Below, piece after piece: positions 11,240-19,379 of a stretch of 64,000 nucleotides of DNA. Numbering within the stretch: position 1 is the first letter of the stretch; each line of letters begins with the position of its first letter. This stretch comes from Saccharopolyspora_D taberi (GTDB lineage: Bacteria; Actinomycetota; Actinomycetes; Mycobacteriales; Pseudonocardiaceae), in NCBI RefSeq assembly GCF_039534165.1, contig NZ_BAAAUX010000014.1, positions 806,001 through 870,000 on the forward strand, read 5' to 3'. The translations under genes and the position numbers were made by a program. The notes beneath the pieces are model-generated. The model worked only from the letters and a program-made list of their open reading frames with translations, was not told the origin of the DNA and did not search any database.

Positions 11240-12666
11240 GAGATCCCCGAGCGGTCGCGCAGCGCAAGCCGCCGGCGCAGCGAGGCCAGCGTGGCGCTGC
11301 TGGGCGCGAGCGCGTCGGCCACCTTCATCGCCGAGTACACCGCGGTTTCCTGCAGGTCGAAGCCCGCTGTGTAGCCACCGGAGAAGTAGAGCCCGTTGCG
11401 GCCCTGGAGGGTGTTGAGCGATCTGGTCGCCCGGACCACCTCGGGCGTGATCAGCGGATGCCGGAACTTCCGCTCGAACAGCACGTCGTCCGGTTCCTCG
11501 GCCCGGCGCAGGGCCCAGGACTTGAACACGTCCACCGTGCCGCCGTCGGGCAGCTTCGGATGGATGCCGCCCAGCCAGATGCTGCCCTCGGACTCGGCTC
11601 CCGCCACCTCGGCGTTGTCCACCGCCCACATGGCGCGGTCGTCGTGGACGTAGCGGGGATCGGTGTGCAGGGCGATGCGCACGTCGAAGTACTCGTGCTC
11701 GCCCAGCAGCCCGACGATGTCGGCTGCCCAGGGCACATCGCCGAAGAAGGACTTGCTGGTGTGCGGCGGAGCGTTGACCACCACGGCATCGAAGGGACCG
11801 CTGGTGCCTGCCGGGGTGCGCACGGTCCACTGGCCGCCCGAGTAGGACAGGCCCCGCACCGGGGAGTTCACCAGCACCCGCGCGCCCGGGCTGCGGTCGA
11901 GCATGCGGCGCAGGTTGCCCTCCAGACCGATGCTGGAGTTCCAGGTGCTCGCGCCCTTGAGCAGTTCCAGCGTCGGCGGGAAGGCCAGCGCGTACAGCTG
12001 GAGGACCGAGCGTACGGAGGCCCTGGCCGCGTCGGCGCGGGTGCTGCCGAACAGGGAGACGATCCACGGGTACAGCACGTCGGTCTTGAACCGGTCGCTC
12101 ACCGGCAGGTCGGCGATCCAGTCCTCGGTGCGCACGTCCCAGGAGATGCCGTCCAGCACGGCTTCGCGCGCTTTCTGGCTGTAGATGGCGAAATCCACTG
12201 CCTTCACCGGCGTGAGCAGCGGATAGGTGGAGGAGAACCGGGGCAGACCGCCGTCCCCGGAGTAGACGCAGACGCTGCCCGGCGCCTCGATGGTGTCGTC
12301 ACCGTCCGGGGCGTCCGGATCGTACAGGCCCAGTTCCTCCAGCAGCGTCACGTAAATCGGGTGCGTGCCGGGGTGGAAGAACTGCGCACCCAGGTCGACG
12401 GTGAGCGGGTTGCCCTTGTACTCCATCGTCACCGAGTCGCAGTGGCCGCCGACCTTCGAGCGCGATTCGAACAGCGTCACGTCGCAGTCGCCGGACAGGA
12501 AGTAGGCCGTCGCGATGCCGCCGGCACCGGCGCCCAGCACCGCCACCCGGCGCCTGCCCACCGGCACGGCGTCCGCCGGCGCGGCACCGGCGAACAGCCC
12601 GGCCGCACCCAGGCCGGAAGCACTCTTGATCAACGAACGGCGGGACAGCTGGGGCACCACCAACAC
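11227..12666 (-). CDS. FAD-dependent amine-oxidase-like oxidoreductase with Tat signal
   Basis: A 479-aa protein. The N-terminus LSRRSLIKSASGLGAAGLF is a twin-arginine signal (R9, R10) with a likely cleavage after an AxA near residue 32, so export in folded, FAD-loaded form is expected. The mature part begins with a dinucleotide motif VAVLGAGAGGIATAYFL and ESRSKVGGHCDSV, as in NAD(P)-binding/amine-oxidase flavoproteins; GLYFSGGYTAGFDLQETAVYSAMKVADAL is the C-terminal FAD contact. Substrate unknown. It stands alone between merR and the luciferase-like gene. Confidence 0.85.
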   Translation of the reverse strand: MLVVPQLSRRSLIKSASGLGAAGLFAGAAPADAVPVGRRRVAVLGAGAGGIATAYFLSGDCDVTLFESRSKVGGHCDSVTMEYKGNPLTVDLGAQFFHPGTHPIYVTLLEELGLYDPDAPDGDDTIEAPGSVCVYSGDGGLPRFSSTYPLLTPVKAVDFAIYSQKAREAVLDGISWDVRTEDWIADLPVSDRFKTDVLYPWIVSLFGSTRADAARASVRSVLQLYALAFPPTLELLKGASTWNSSIGLEGNLRRMLDRSPGARVLVNSPVRGLSYSGGQWTVRTPAGTSGPFDAVVVNAPPHTSKSFFGDVPWAADIVGLLGEHEYFDVRIALHTDPRYVHDDRAMWAVDNAEVAGAESEGSIWLGGIHPKLPDGGTVDVFKSWALRRAEEPDDVLFERKFRHPLITPEVVRATRSLNTLQGRNGLYFSGGYTAGFDLQETAVYSAMKVADALAPSSATLASLRRRLALRDRSGISYDL

Positions 12667-12817
12667 CTCGGCTTCCTGGCGACGATCTTCGAACCGGGAG
12701 TGTATGAGCTGTCAACGGTGCGCATCACCGCCCAGCGGACGCATCCGCACCGGACGGCCCGGTGTCCGGGCACCGGGACATCCGGTGCGAGCGGGTGCGC
12801 TGAACTACCATCGGGGC

Positions 12818-13708
12818 ATGGCCAAGATCGACTTCAGTTCCCGCGTCGGCGTGTGGTGGACCAGCGACACCTGGCCGATCCGCGACGTGCAGTCCCACAC
12901 CCGCGAGATCGAGCAGCTCGGGTACGGCTCGCTTTTCTACGGCGAAGCCGCGGGCAAGGAGTCGCTGACCCAGGCGGCGGCGCTGCTCTCGGCGACCGAC
13001 CGGCTGGTGGTCGGCACCGGGATCGCCAACATCCACGCCCGCGACGCCCTCGCCGCCGAGTCCGGCGGGCGGACGCTGAACGCGCTGCACCCCGGCCGGT
13101 TCGTGCTCGGGCTCGGCGTCAGCCACGCCCCGCTGGTGGAGGGCCGGGCGGGCACCTACGCCAAGCCGCTGGCGACGATGCGGGACTACCTCGGCCGGAT
13201 GGACTCGGTTTCGGACAAGGTCGAGCCCGGCGCGCAGCGCCCGGCGCGGCTGCTCGCCGCACTCGGCCCGAAGATGATCGAGCTTTCCGGCACCGCGGCC
13301 GACGGCGCCCACCCGTACCTGATCACCCCGGAGCAGACCGCGCGCACCCGTGAACTGCTCGGACCGGACAAGTGGGTCGTCAGCGAGCAGGCGGTGGCCC
13401 TGACCACCGACCGCGACACCGGGCTGCGGCTCGCCCACGAGCACCTCGACGTCTACTCGCGGCTGCCCAACTACCAGGCTTCCTGGCTGCGCCAGGGCTT
13501 CGAGGAGTCCGACATCGTGGTCGGCGGTTCCGACCGGCTGGCCGAGGCCATGGTCGCGATCGGCGACACCGACGTCATCGCCGGGCACGTGCGGCGGCAT
13601 TTCGACGCCGGTGCCGACCACGTCGTAATCCAGGTGCTCGGCGACGGCCGGGCCGCCGACCCGCTGCCCGCGCTGCGCGAACTCGCCCCGGCGCTGGGAC
13701 TGCGGTAG
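12818..13708 (+). CDS. LLM-class (F420-type) oxidoreductase
   Basis: A 296-aa TIM-barrel flavin-type oxidoreductase of the luciferase-like family, resembling the actinobacterial group predicted to use coenzyme F420. Typical segments are RVGVWWTSDTWP, LGYGSLFYGEA, VVGTGIANIHARDALAAESGGRTL, HPGRFVLGLGVSH and GAQRPARLLAALGPKMIEL. The frame is open upstream, but ATG 12818 begins the conserved domain directly. Substrate unknown; no operon partner. Confidence 0.85.
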   Translation: MAKIDFSSRVGVWWTSDTWPIRDVQSHTREIEQLGYGSLFYGEAAGKESLTQAAALLSATDRLVVGTGIANIHARDALAAESGGRTLNALHPGRFVLGLGVSHAPLVEGRAGTYAKPLATMRDYLGRMDSVSDKVEPGAQRPARLLAALGPKMIELSGTAADGAHPYLITPEQTARTRELLGPDKWVVSEQAVALTTDRDTGLRLAHEHLDVYSRLPNYQASWLRQGFEESDIVVGGSDRLAEAMVAIGDTDVIAGHVRRHFDAGADHVVIQVLGDGRAADPLPALRELAPALGLR

Positions 13709-13715
13709 GGCGCAC

Positions 13716-14207
13716 TCAGAGCGCGCTCGCCACGACCTCCAGATCCGCCAGCAACCCCTGGTAGGCCGAACGCCGGTCCGGGGCGCGCACGACTGCGGAA
13801 GGGTGCGTCGTGGCGAGCGCCCAGCGCGGGTGCTGCGGGCCGAGTTCGTCGAGTTCGGGGAAGTCGAGCAGCACACCGCGGTCGGCGGTGACCCTGAAGT
13901 CACTGCCGAGCAACGCCTTCGCCGCCGTCGCCCCGAGGCAGACCACGATTTCCGGCTTGACGGTGCGGAGTTCCGCCGTGAGCCAGGGACGGCATGCGCG
14001 CACTTCCGCCGCACTCGGTTTCTTGTGGATGCGGCGCTTCCCCCGTTCCTCCGGCACGAACTTGAAGTGCTTCACCGCATTCGTCAGATATGCCGCGTTT
14101 CGATCGATCCCGGCTTCCTCCAGCGCGTCGCAGCCCTGGTAGTCCCGGGACGCCTCCGCCAGGGCCCGCAAGCCGCCGTGCGCGGGAACGTACGGTTCGG
14201 CGGTCAT
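13716..14207 (-). CDS. UdgX-type uracil-DNA glycosylase with internal deletion
   Basis: The C-terminal half is typical UdgX: TNAVKHFKF, the KRRIHKKPS loop with the His that links to abasic DNA, ACRPWLTAEL (an Fe-S Cys), LGATAAKALLG, and ATTHPSAV. The N-terminal half is broken: the first Fe-S Cys region (DYQGC) runs directly into DALEEAGIDRNAAY. Family members carry about 40-45 residues between these points, including the GEQPG active-site motif. The predicted protein is 163 aa instead of about 205. The ribosome site GAGGAGGAG before ATG 14207 is excellent and the frame is intact. It is either a disabled gene or an assembly collapse. Confidence 0.8.
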   Translation of the reverse strand: MTAEPYVPAHGGLRALAEASRDYQGCDALEEAGIDRNAAYLTNAVKHFKFVPEERGKRRIHKKPSAAEVRACRPWLTAELRTVKPEIVVCLGATAAKALLGSDFRVTADRGVLLDFPELDELGPQHPRWALATTHPSAVVRAPDRRSAYQGLLADLEVVASAL

Positions 14208-14317
14208 GGACTCCTCCTCGCGCCGGTCACGAAGTGCGGCTGCTTCCCACGCGTTTACCCCGGAACGGGCGGGGAACACACGGGGCGAGCACATCGGCGG
14301 CGACCGAGGAGGCCGTG

Positions 14318-15385
14318 ATGGAGGCGTCCCGCAAACCCTTGCGCATCGTGGTCGCCGGGGCGACCGGAAACATCGGCACCAGCGTCGTGGCGGCGTTGGA
14401 ATCCGATCCCGGCGTCGGCAACGTTGTCGCGCTGTCCCGCAGGGAACCGCCCGCAGTCGGTTCGAAGGTCGAGTGGATCCGCACCGATGTCGCCGCGGAC
14501 GACCTGGTGACGCGGGTGATGTCGGCCGACGCTGTGATCAACCTGGCGTGGCTCTTCCAGCCCACGCACGACCCGGCGACGACCTGGCGCAACAACGTGC
14601 TCGGCAGCATTCGCCTGTTCGAAGCCGTGGCCGCCGCCGGCGTGCCGAGCCTGGTGCACGCGTCATCCGTAGCCGCCTACAGCCCGCACCAGGACCGGCA
14701 GCCCGTGAAGGAGCACTGGCCGACGAACGGCTGGCCGGGAGCCGCCTACAGCAGGGAGAAGGCGTACCTGGAACGTCACCTCGACGCGTTCGAACACCAG
14801 CACCCGAACATCCGGGTGGTCCGGATGCGGACCGCCTTCTGCTTCAAGCACGAGTCCGCCTCGCAGCAGCGCAGGCTCTTCATGGGCCCGCTGACGCCGA
14901 ACCGCCTGATCCGGCCGGACCTGCTGCCCGCGCTCCCGCTCCCGAAAGGCATCCGGTTCCAGGCGGTGCACACCGACGACGTCGGTGAGGCGTACCGGCT
15001 GGCCGCGCTGTCCGAGCACTCCGGCGCGTTCAACGTCGCCGCGGAACCGCTGATCGACGCCGAAGTGCTCGCAGCGCTGTTCGGCACGCGAACCATCGAG
15101 ATCCCGAATTCGTTGGTGCGCAACGCACTCGCGGTGGCGTGGAACCTCCACCTGGTACCGGCCTCTCCCGGTCTGTTCGACGCCTTCGCCCAGCTCCCCG
15201 TCATGGACACCTCGCGCGCTCGCGACACGCTCGGCTGGGAACCCCGGCGCAGTTCCACGGACGCGGTCTCGGCGTTCCTCCGCGGTCTGCGGGTGTCGGC
15301 CGGAGGAACCAGTCCCCCGCTGCGCCCACGGGTTCCGGGAGGGCGATGGCACGAGCTCCGCACCGGCGTCGGTCAGCGCCCCTGA
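14318..15385 (+). CDS. NAD-dependent epimerase/dehydratase (extended SDR)
   Basis: A 355-aa protein with the extended-SDR dinucleotide motif VAGATGNIGTSV, VINLAWLFQP, HASSVAAYSP, and the catalytic-type tyrosine in AAYSREKAYLE (YxxxK). Late segments FQAVHTDDVGEAYRLA and MDTSRARDTLGWEP are usual for nucleotide-sugar epimerase-like proteins. GAGGAGG lies about five bases before ATG 14318. No sugar-biosynthesis neighbours are present, so the substrate is unassigned. Divergent from udgX. Confidence 0.85.
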   Translation: MEASRKPLRIVVAGATGNIGTSVVAALESDPGVGNVVALSRREPPAVGSKVEWIRTDVAADDLVTRVMSADAVINLAWLFQPTHDPATTWRNNVLGSIRLFEAVAAAGVPSLVHASSVAAYSPHQDRQPVKEHWPTNGWPGAAYSREKAYLERHLDAFEHQHPNIRVVRMRTAFCFKHESASQQRRLFMGPLTPNRLIRPDLLPALPLPKGIRFQAVHTDDVGEAYRLAALSEHSGAFNVAAEPLIDAEVLAALFGTRTIEIPNSLVRNALAVAWNLHLVPASPGLFDAFAQLPVMDTSRARDTLGWEPRRSSTDAVSAFLRGLRVSAGGTSPPLRPRVPGGRWHELRTGVGQRP

Positions 15386-15470
15386 CCGGGTTAGCCCGCG
15401 GTGGGCGGTGGGTACTGCCTGGCGTGATGAGTTTCTGGCCCGACAACACCGCCGATCCCGGGGAGGCGCA

Positions 15471-15662
15471 ATGCGCCAGGACAGGAACCACCGTCCTTCC
15501 GATCACGACGACGATGACGTGCCCGAGCCCTCTGCCTCGGGGCAGGAGCGACGCGAGAAGCTGGACTCCGAAACCGAGGACGTTCTCGACGAGATCGACG
15601 ACGTGCTTGAGGACAACCCGCAGGATTTCGTGCGTTCCTACGTGCAGAAGGGCGGGCAATGA
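15471..15662 (+). CDS. pup: Prokaryotic ubiquitin-like protein Pup (orphan copy)
   Basis: A 63-aa protein: a disordered acidic N-terminus (DHDDDDVPEPSASG), the central helix GQERREKLDSETEDVLDEID, and the tail DFVRSYVQKGGQ. The Gln end needs deamidation by Dop before PafA can conjugate it to lysines of proteasome substrates. GGGAGG precedes ATG 15471 by four bases; an upstream in-frame start at 15408 adds sequence unlike Pup. Unusually there is no dop, pafA or prcBA beside it; neighbours are an epimerase and a partner-switching module. It may be a second copy or a displaced single copy. Confidence 0.93.
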   Translation: MRQDRNHRPSDHDDDDVPEPSASGQERREKLDSETEDVLDEIDDVLEDNPQDFVRSYVQKGGQ

Positions 15663-15706
15663 CGGGCCGCCCACGGCTGGTTCCGGGGACCGCCCAAAGG
15701 ACGGAG

Positions 15707-16090
15707 TCAGCCCTGGTGATCGAGCATCCAGCTCATCCGCACGACCGTGCCCGCGCTGCCCGGGGTGATCACCGCCTCGTCGGCGAGCCGGTGGATCAGC
15801 GGCAGGCCGCGCCCGCCTTCGCGTTCTCCGCTCAGCGGAAGCCACTGCCCCCGGTCGGTGATCGTCACCTCCACCCGGTTCTGCGCGCTCAAGTGGACCG
15901 CCTCCACGTCCATCGCACCCGGTCGCACGTACGCGTGCTCCACCACGTTCGCCATCGCTTCGTAGCTGGCCAGCGCGAGGGCTTCGGAACGGTCGCACGC
16001 GAGTCCGGTGCGGAGCGCCCAGCGCGCCAGCGCGTCGCGAAGCCCGGGCAGCTCACCGGCCACGGCGGGAACCTGCCGGTAGTAGTTCAC
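15707..16090 (-). CDS. Anti-sigma factor serine kinase, RsbW/SpoIIAB-like
   Basis: A 127-aa GHKL ATPase: N-box EAMANVVEHAY, G1 box DRGQW, and GRGLPLIHRLAD. Such kinases hold a sigma factor and phosphorylate a STAS antagonist. The STAS gene lies directly upstream on the same strand and a PP2C phosphatase diverges from it, giving a full partner-switching trio. No sigma factor gene is adjacent. Confidence 0.85.
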   Translation of the reverse strand: MNYYRQVPAVAGELPGLRDALARWALRTGLACDRSEALALASYEAMANVVEHAYVRPGAMDVEAVHLSAQNRVEVTITDRGQWLPLSGEREGGRGLPLIHRLADEAVITPGSAGTVVRMSWMLDHQG

Positions 16091-16123
16091 CTCGGCATCT
16101 CCGACCTCCGACCGGCCCGCCGT

Positions 16124-16501
16124 TCAGCGGTCTCCGGCCATCGCGATCGCCCTCTCCCTGGTCGAGAAGATCTCGATCTCCTGGTCCAGGCCCGTCAGCT
16201 GGATCGGCCGCAGCGTCGCGGGGCTGTCGGCCACGACCCGGAACCGGGTGCGCCCGGCGGCGCTGTTGCGCACCCGCATCAGCACCGCCAGTCCGGCCGA
16301 GGACAGGAAGCTCACCCGGCTGGCGTCGACGACCAGGACATCGGGCTGTTCGCCGAGCGCCGCCATGAGCTCCGACTCGACCTTCGGCGCGTTGACCAGC
16401 TCGACCTCGCCCACCACCTCGGCGAGCAGCAGCCGGTGCGATCTGCGGATGGTGATGTCGAACGGGGCCGGGGGGCCGCAGGGATCACTCGATGCAGGCA
16501 T
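16124..16501 (-). CDS. STAS-domain anti-sigma factor antagonist
   Basis: About 125 aa with the SpoIIAA/RsbV fold: LLLAEVVGEVELVNAPKVE, then DVLVVDASRVSFLSSAGLAVLMRVRN, where the Ser in LSSAGL is the usual phosphorylation site. ATG 16501 starts close to the domain; a GTG at 16522 in the same frame is the alternative, and neither has a good ribosome site. It lies 33 bp upstream of the kinase gene, so they are probably cotranscribed. Dephosphorylation by the divergent PP2C protein is inferred. Confidence 0.85.
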   Translation of the reverse strand: MPASSDPCGPPAPFDITIRRSHRLLLAEVVGEVELVNAPKVESELMAALGEQPDVLVVDASRVSFLSSAGLAVLMRVRNSAAGRTRFRVVADSPATLRPIQLTGLDQEIEIFSTRERAIAMAGDR

Positions 16502-16560
16502 GCCCCCATGGTGGTTTCGCACCCGCCGATCAGCAAAGGCCCTCCGGCTATCCTGTGCCC

Positions 16561-17769
16561 ATGCGGGAGGCGGCCGGCACGTCCGACGACGCCGAAGAGC
16601 GGTTGCGCCGCATCGAGCTGATCACCGACTCCACGCTCGCGCACCTCGGAACCGACGACCTGCTGCGCGAACTGCTGCACCGCGCGCAGGAACTCCTCGA
16701 CGTCGACACCGCCGCTGTCATGCTCTACGAACCCTCCAGCGAGATGCTGGTCGCCTCCACCGCGGTGGGCATCGAGGACGAGGTGCGCCAGGGCGTGCGG
16801 GTGCCCGCGGCCCGCGACTTCGCCGAGGCGGTCGCCGCCGGTGACCCGCCGCCCGTCTCCCGCAGCGACGCGGATCCGTCGCTGATCAGGCCCGCGCTGC
16901 GGGAACACGGCATCCGGTCGGTGGTCGGCGCTCCGCTGATGGCGGGCGGGGACGTCCTCGGCATCCTCCACGTCGGAGCCCGCGACTCCCGCCACTTCAG
17001 CGAGTCCGACGTCGACCTGGTCCGGCTGGTCGCCGACCGGATCGCGCTGGCCGTCCAGGCCAGCACCACGCACGCCGAGCGGGCCGCCACCGCGGCGCTC
17101 CAGCGGAGCCTGCTGCCCACCCGCCTGCCCGCCGTCCCCGGCGTCGCCCTCGACGCGCGCTACGTCCCCGGTGCCGATCCGCGGATCGGCGGCGACTGGT
17201 ACGACGTCTTCCGGTTGCCGTCCGGCCACGTCGGCATCGTGATCGGGGACGTGGCGGGCAGCGGCCTGGCCGCGGCCGTCGTCATGGGACGGCTTCGCAG
17301 CGCACTGCGCGCCTACGCGCTGGAAACCCGCGATCCCGCGGAAGTCCTGCACAAGCTCGACCGCAAGGTCACGCACTTCGAACCCGGCGCCATGGCCACC
17401 GTCGGTTACTCGGTCTACGACCCGTCCACCTTCCGGCTGCGGGTGTCGCTCGCGGGCCACCTCGCCCCGGTGGTCGGCGCGCCGGGCCGGCGGGCGCGGC
17501 TCGCCGCGCTGCCGGTCGATCCTCCGGTCGGGCTCGGCGTCACCCGCCACCGCAGGACAGGCACGGTCGACGTGCCTCCCGGCGGAGTGGTCTGCTTCTG
17601 CACCGACGGGCTTGTCGAGCGCCGTGGCGAATCCNNNNNNNNNNNNNNNNNNNNNNNNNNNNNNNACGTGTGCACGGCGGTGATGAACCGGCTCGTCGGG
17701 GCCGAAACCTCCAGCGACGACATCGCGCTCCTGGTGATGAGCAGGCTCGCGGACCTGTCCGCTTCCTAG
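16561..17769 (+). CDS. GAF-PP2C (SpoIIE/RsbU-type) phosphatase, interrupted by assembly gap
   Basis: An N-terminal GAF sensor (LLHRAQELLDVDTAAVMLYE ... GAPLMAGGDVLGILHVGARD) is followed by a SpoIIE phosphatase domain with metal motifs GGDWYDVF and IGDVAGSGLAA, and the C-terminal SSDDIALLVM. It probably dephosphorylates the STAS protein encoded divergently 59 bp away. The N-gap at 17635-17665 removes the loop after CFCTDGLVERRGES. The frame continues correctly after it, but the true missing length is unknown. ATG 16561 lacks an obvious ribosome site. Confidence 0.88.
   Translation: MREAAGTSDDAEERLRRIELITDSTLAHLGTDDLLRELLHRAQELLDVDTAAVMLYEPSSEMLVASTAVGIEDEVRQGVRVPAARDFAEAVAAGDPPPVSRSDADPSLIRPALREHGIRSVVGAPLMAGGDVLGILHVGARDSRHFSESDVDLVRLVADRIALAVQASTTHAERAATAALQRSLLPTRLPAVPGVALDARYVPGADPRIGGDWYDVFRLPSGHVGIVIGDVAGSGLAAAVVMGRLRSALRAYALETRDPAEVLHKLDRKVTHFEPGAMATVGYSVYDPSTFRLRVSLAGHLAPVVGAPGRRARLAALPVDPPVGLGVTRHRRTGTVDVPPGGVVCFCTDGLVERRGESXXXXXXXXXXXVCTAVMNRLVGAETSSDDIALLVMSRLADLSAS
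17635..17665. other. Assembly gap (31 N) inside the PP2C gene
   Basis: Unknown bases between residues near GES and VCTAVM of the phosphatase. The family has a longer stretch here than about 10 residues, so more sequence than 31 bp is likely missing. Confidence 1.
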
Positions 17770-17847
17770 TCGGTGGGAAGGTTGACGCCAGCCGCGGACC
17801 AGGTTTCCGGCTCGGCCCCGCACCTCTGCGAAGTGCTTCCGTGCGCC

Positions 17848-18276
17848 TCAGGTCCGCCGCGACTCGGCCCCGGGGGTGAGGAAGATCAGCAGGAGGAGGG
17901 CGACGGAGAAGGTGCTGAGACCGGCGTGCAGGAAGTTGCCCGCGGTGTCGGTGTCCAGCCAGCTGCGCCTCGTCGTCCCCGCCTCGACGGCCGAGCCGTA
18001 GACGAAGAGCATCAGGTAGACCAGGAACTCCGCGGTGAGGAACCAGCGCAGGGGTCGCCGCCAGGCAAGCAAGGTCGTCGCACCGGCGCCGGTCACGGCG
18101 AGCAGGACGCTGTGCGGCATGTTCAGCTGCATCCCGAGCAACTGCGGAACCGGCGGGCCGGTGTTCAGCGCGATCCCGGCCACCCCGAGAGCCAGCAGGG
18201 CGATCCCTTGCAACCCGGCCAGGAAAGCGCACCACGCCCGCACCTTTTCCGGGTCTGGATCTCCCTGGCCACCCAT
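17848..18276 (-). CDS. DUF4383-type four-helix membrane protein
   Basis: A 142-aa protein with about four hydrophobic segments (FLAGLQGIALLALGVAGIAL, VLLAVTGAGATTLLAW, FLTAEFLVYLMLFVYGSAV, FLHAGLSTFSVALLLLIFL). The late NFLHAGLSTFSV segment resembles the DUF4383 family of actinobacterial membrane proteins. Function unknown. Convergent with the PP2C gene. Confidence 0.65.
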   Translation of the reverse strand: MGGQGDPDPEKVRAWCAFLAGLQGIALLALGVAGIALNTGPPVPQLLGMQLNMPHSVLLAVTGAGATTLLAWRRPLRWFLTAEFLVYLMLFVYGSAVEAGTTRRSWLDTDTAGNFLHAGLSTFSVALLLLIFLTPGAESRRT

Positions 18277-18408
18277 CCAGCCATCCCTGAACGAACCCGT
18301 TCTCTCCCGTCCGGCCCCTGGTTAGCCGTGGAGCCAGGTGACCAAACCCGGTATGTGAGCTCGAAGTGACCTGATGCTCCCCGCGTCGTCACAGGAAGGA
18401 AAAACACC

Positions 18409-18480
18409 GTGCGCACACTTCCCCTGGAAGAAGTCGGCGCGCGGCGATGCGGCACCACTGCCGGCGTCTCCCGCACGTAG
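18409..18480 (+). CDS. Possible 23-codon leader ORF before the formate/nitrite channel
   Basis: GTG 18409 is preceded by AGGAAGGA with an eight-base spacing, a strong ribosome site. It encodes MRTLPLEEVGARRCGTTAG.. and stops with TAG 22 bases before the FNT gene. No homologue is recognised. The position suggests a leader ORF controlling the channel gene or an independent small protein. Confidence 0.35.
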   Translation: MRTLPLEEVGARRCGTTAGVSRT

Positions 18481-18502
18481 GTGTCAGCGGAGGCCCCAGG
18501 TC

Positions 18503-19348
18503 ATGTCCTATCTGAACCCGCCGGAATTCGTCGCGAAGATGATCGACGCGGGCGAGGCCAAAGCGTTCATGTCCACCAGGGACACGGTGATCCGCGCCTA
18601 CATGGCCGGCGCGATCCTCGCACTGGCCGCGGCCTTCGCGGTGACCATCAACGCGGAGACCGGGCAGCAGCTCATCGGCGCCCTCCTGTTCCCGGTGGGC
18701 TTCTGCATGTTGTACCTGCTTGGTTTCGACCTCCTGACCGGAGTGTTCACCCTCGTTCCCCTCGCCTGGCTCGACAAGCGCCCGGGCGTCACGCTGCGCT
18801 CCGTCCTGCGCAACTGGGGGCTGGTGTTCGTGGGCAACTTCGCGGGTGCGCTCACCGTCGCGGTCATGATGGCGATGATCTTCACCTTCGCCTTTTCCGT
18901 GCCTCCGAACGAAGTCGGCCAGATGATCGGCTCAATCGGCTCGAAGCGAACGGTCGGCTACGCCGAGCACGGGGTCGGCGGAATGCTCACGCTGTTCATC
19001 CGCGGCGTCCTGTGCAACTGGATGGTGTCCACCGGTGTCGTCGCCGCGATCATGTCGACCTCGGTGCCGGGCAAGGTGATCGCCATGTGGATGCCGATTC
19101 TGGTGTTCTTCTACATGGGTTTCGAGCACTCGGTCGTGAACATGTTCCTGTTCCCGTCCGGACTGATGCTCGGCGGTGACTTCTCGATCGCGGACTACCT
19201 GCTGTGGAACGAGATTCCCACGGTGCTGGGGAACCTGGTCGGCGGGCTCGTCTTCGTGGGACTCGCGCTGTACGCGACACATGCCCGTACCGGGCTGGCC
19301 CGCCGTCCGGCGATGCAGCAGGAAGCCAACACCACCATGGTCGGGTGA
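18503..19348 (+). CDS. Formate/nitrite transporter (FNT) family channel
   Basis: A 281-aa, six-helix FNT protein: MSYLNPPEFVAKMIDAGEAKA at the N-terminus, GALLFPVGFCMLYLLGFDLLTG, FVGNFAGALTVAVM, RGVLCNWMVSTGVV, and FEHSVVNMF, which includes the conserved pore His. Members pass formate, nitrite or hydrosulfide as pentamers. No nitrite reductase or formate enzyme is adjacent, so the ion is undecided. ATG 18503 follows GCGGAGG by about ten bases. A small upstream ORF may be a leader. Confidence 0.9.
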   Translation: MSYLNPPEFVAKMIDAGEAKAFMSTRDTVIRAYMAGAILALAAAFAVTINAETGQQLIGALLFPVGFCMLYLLGFDLLTGVFTLVPLAWLDKRPGVTLRSVLRNWGLVFVGNFAGALTVAVMMAMIFTFAFSVPPNEVGQMIGSIGSKRTVGYAEHGVGGMLTLFIRGVLCNWMVSTGVVAAIMSTSVPGKVIAMWMPILVFFYMGFEHSVVNMFLFPSGLMLGGDFSIADYLLWNEIPTVLGNLVGGLVFVGLALYATHARTGLARRPAMQQEANTTMVG

Positions 19349-19379
19349 GTGCCCGCGACCAGCGTTACCGTTGGTTGCG

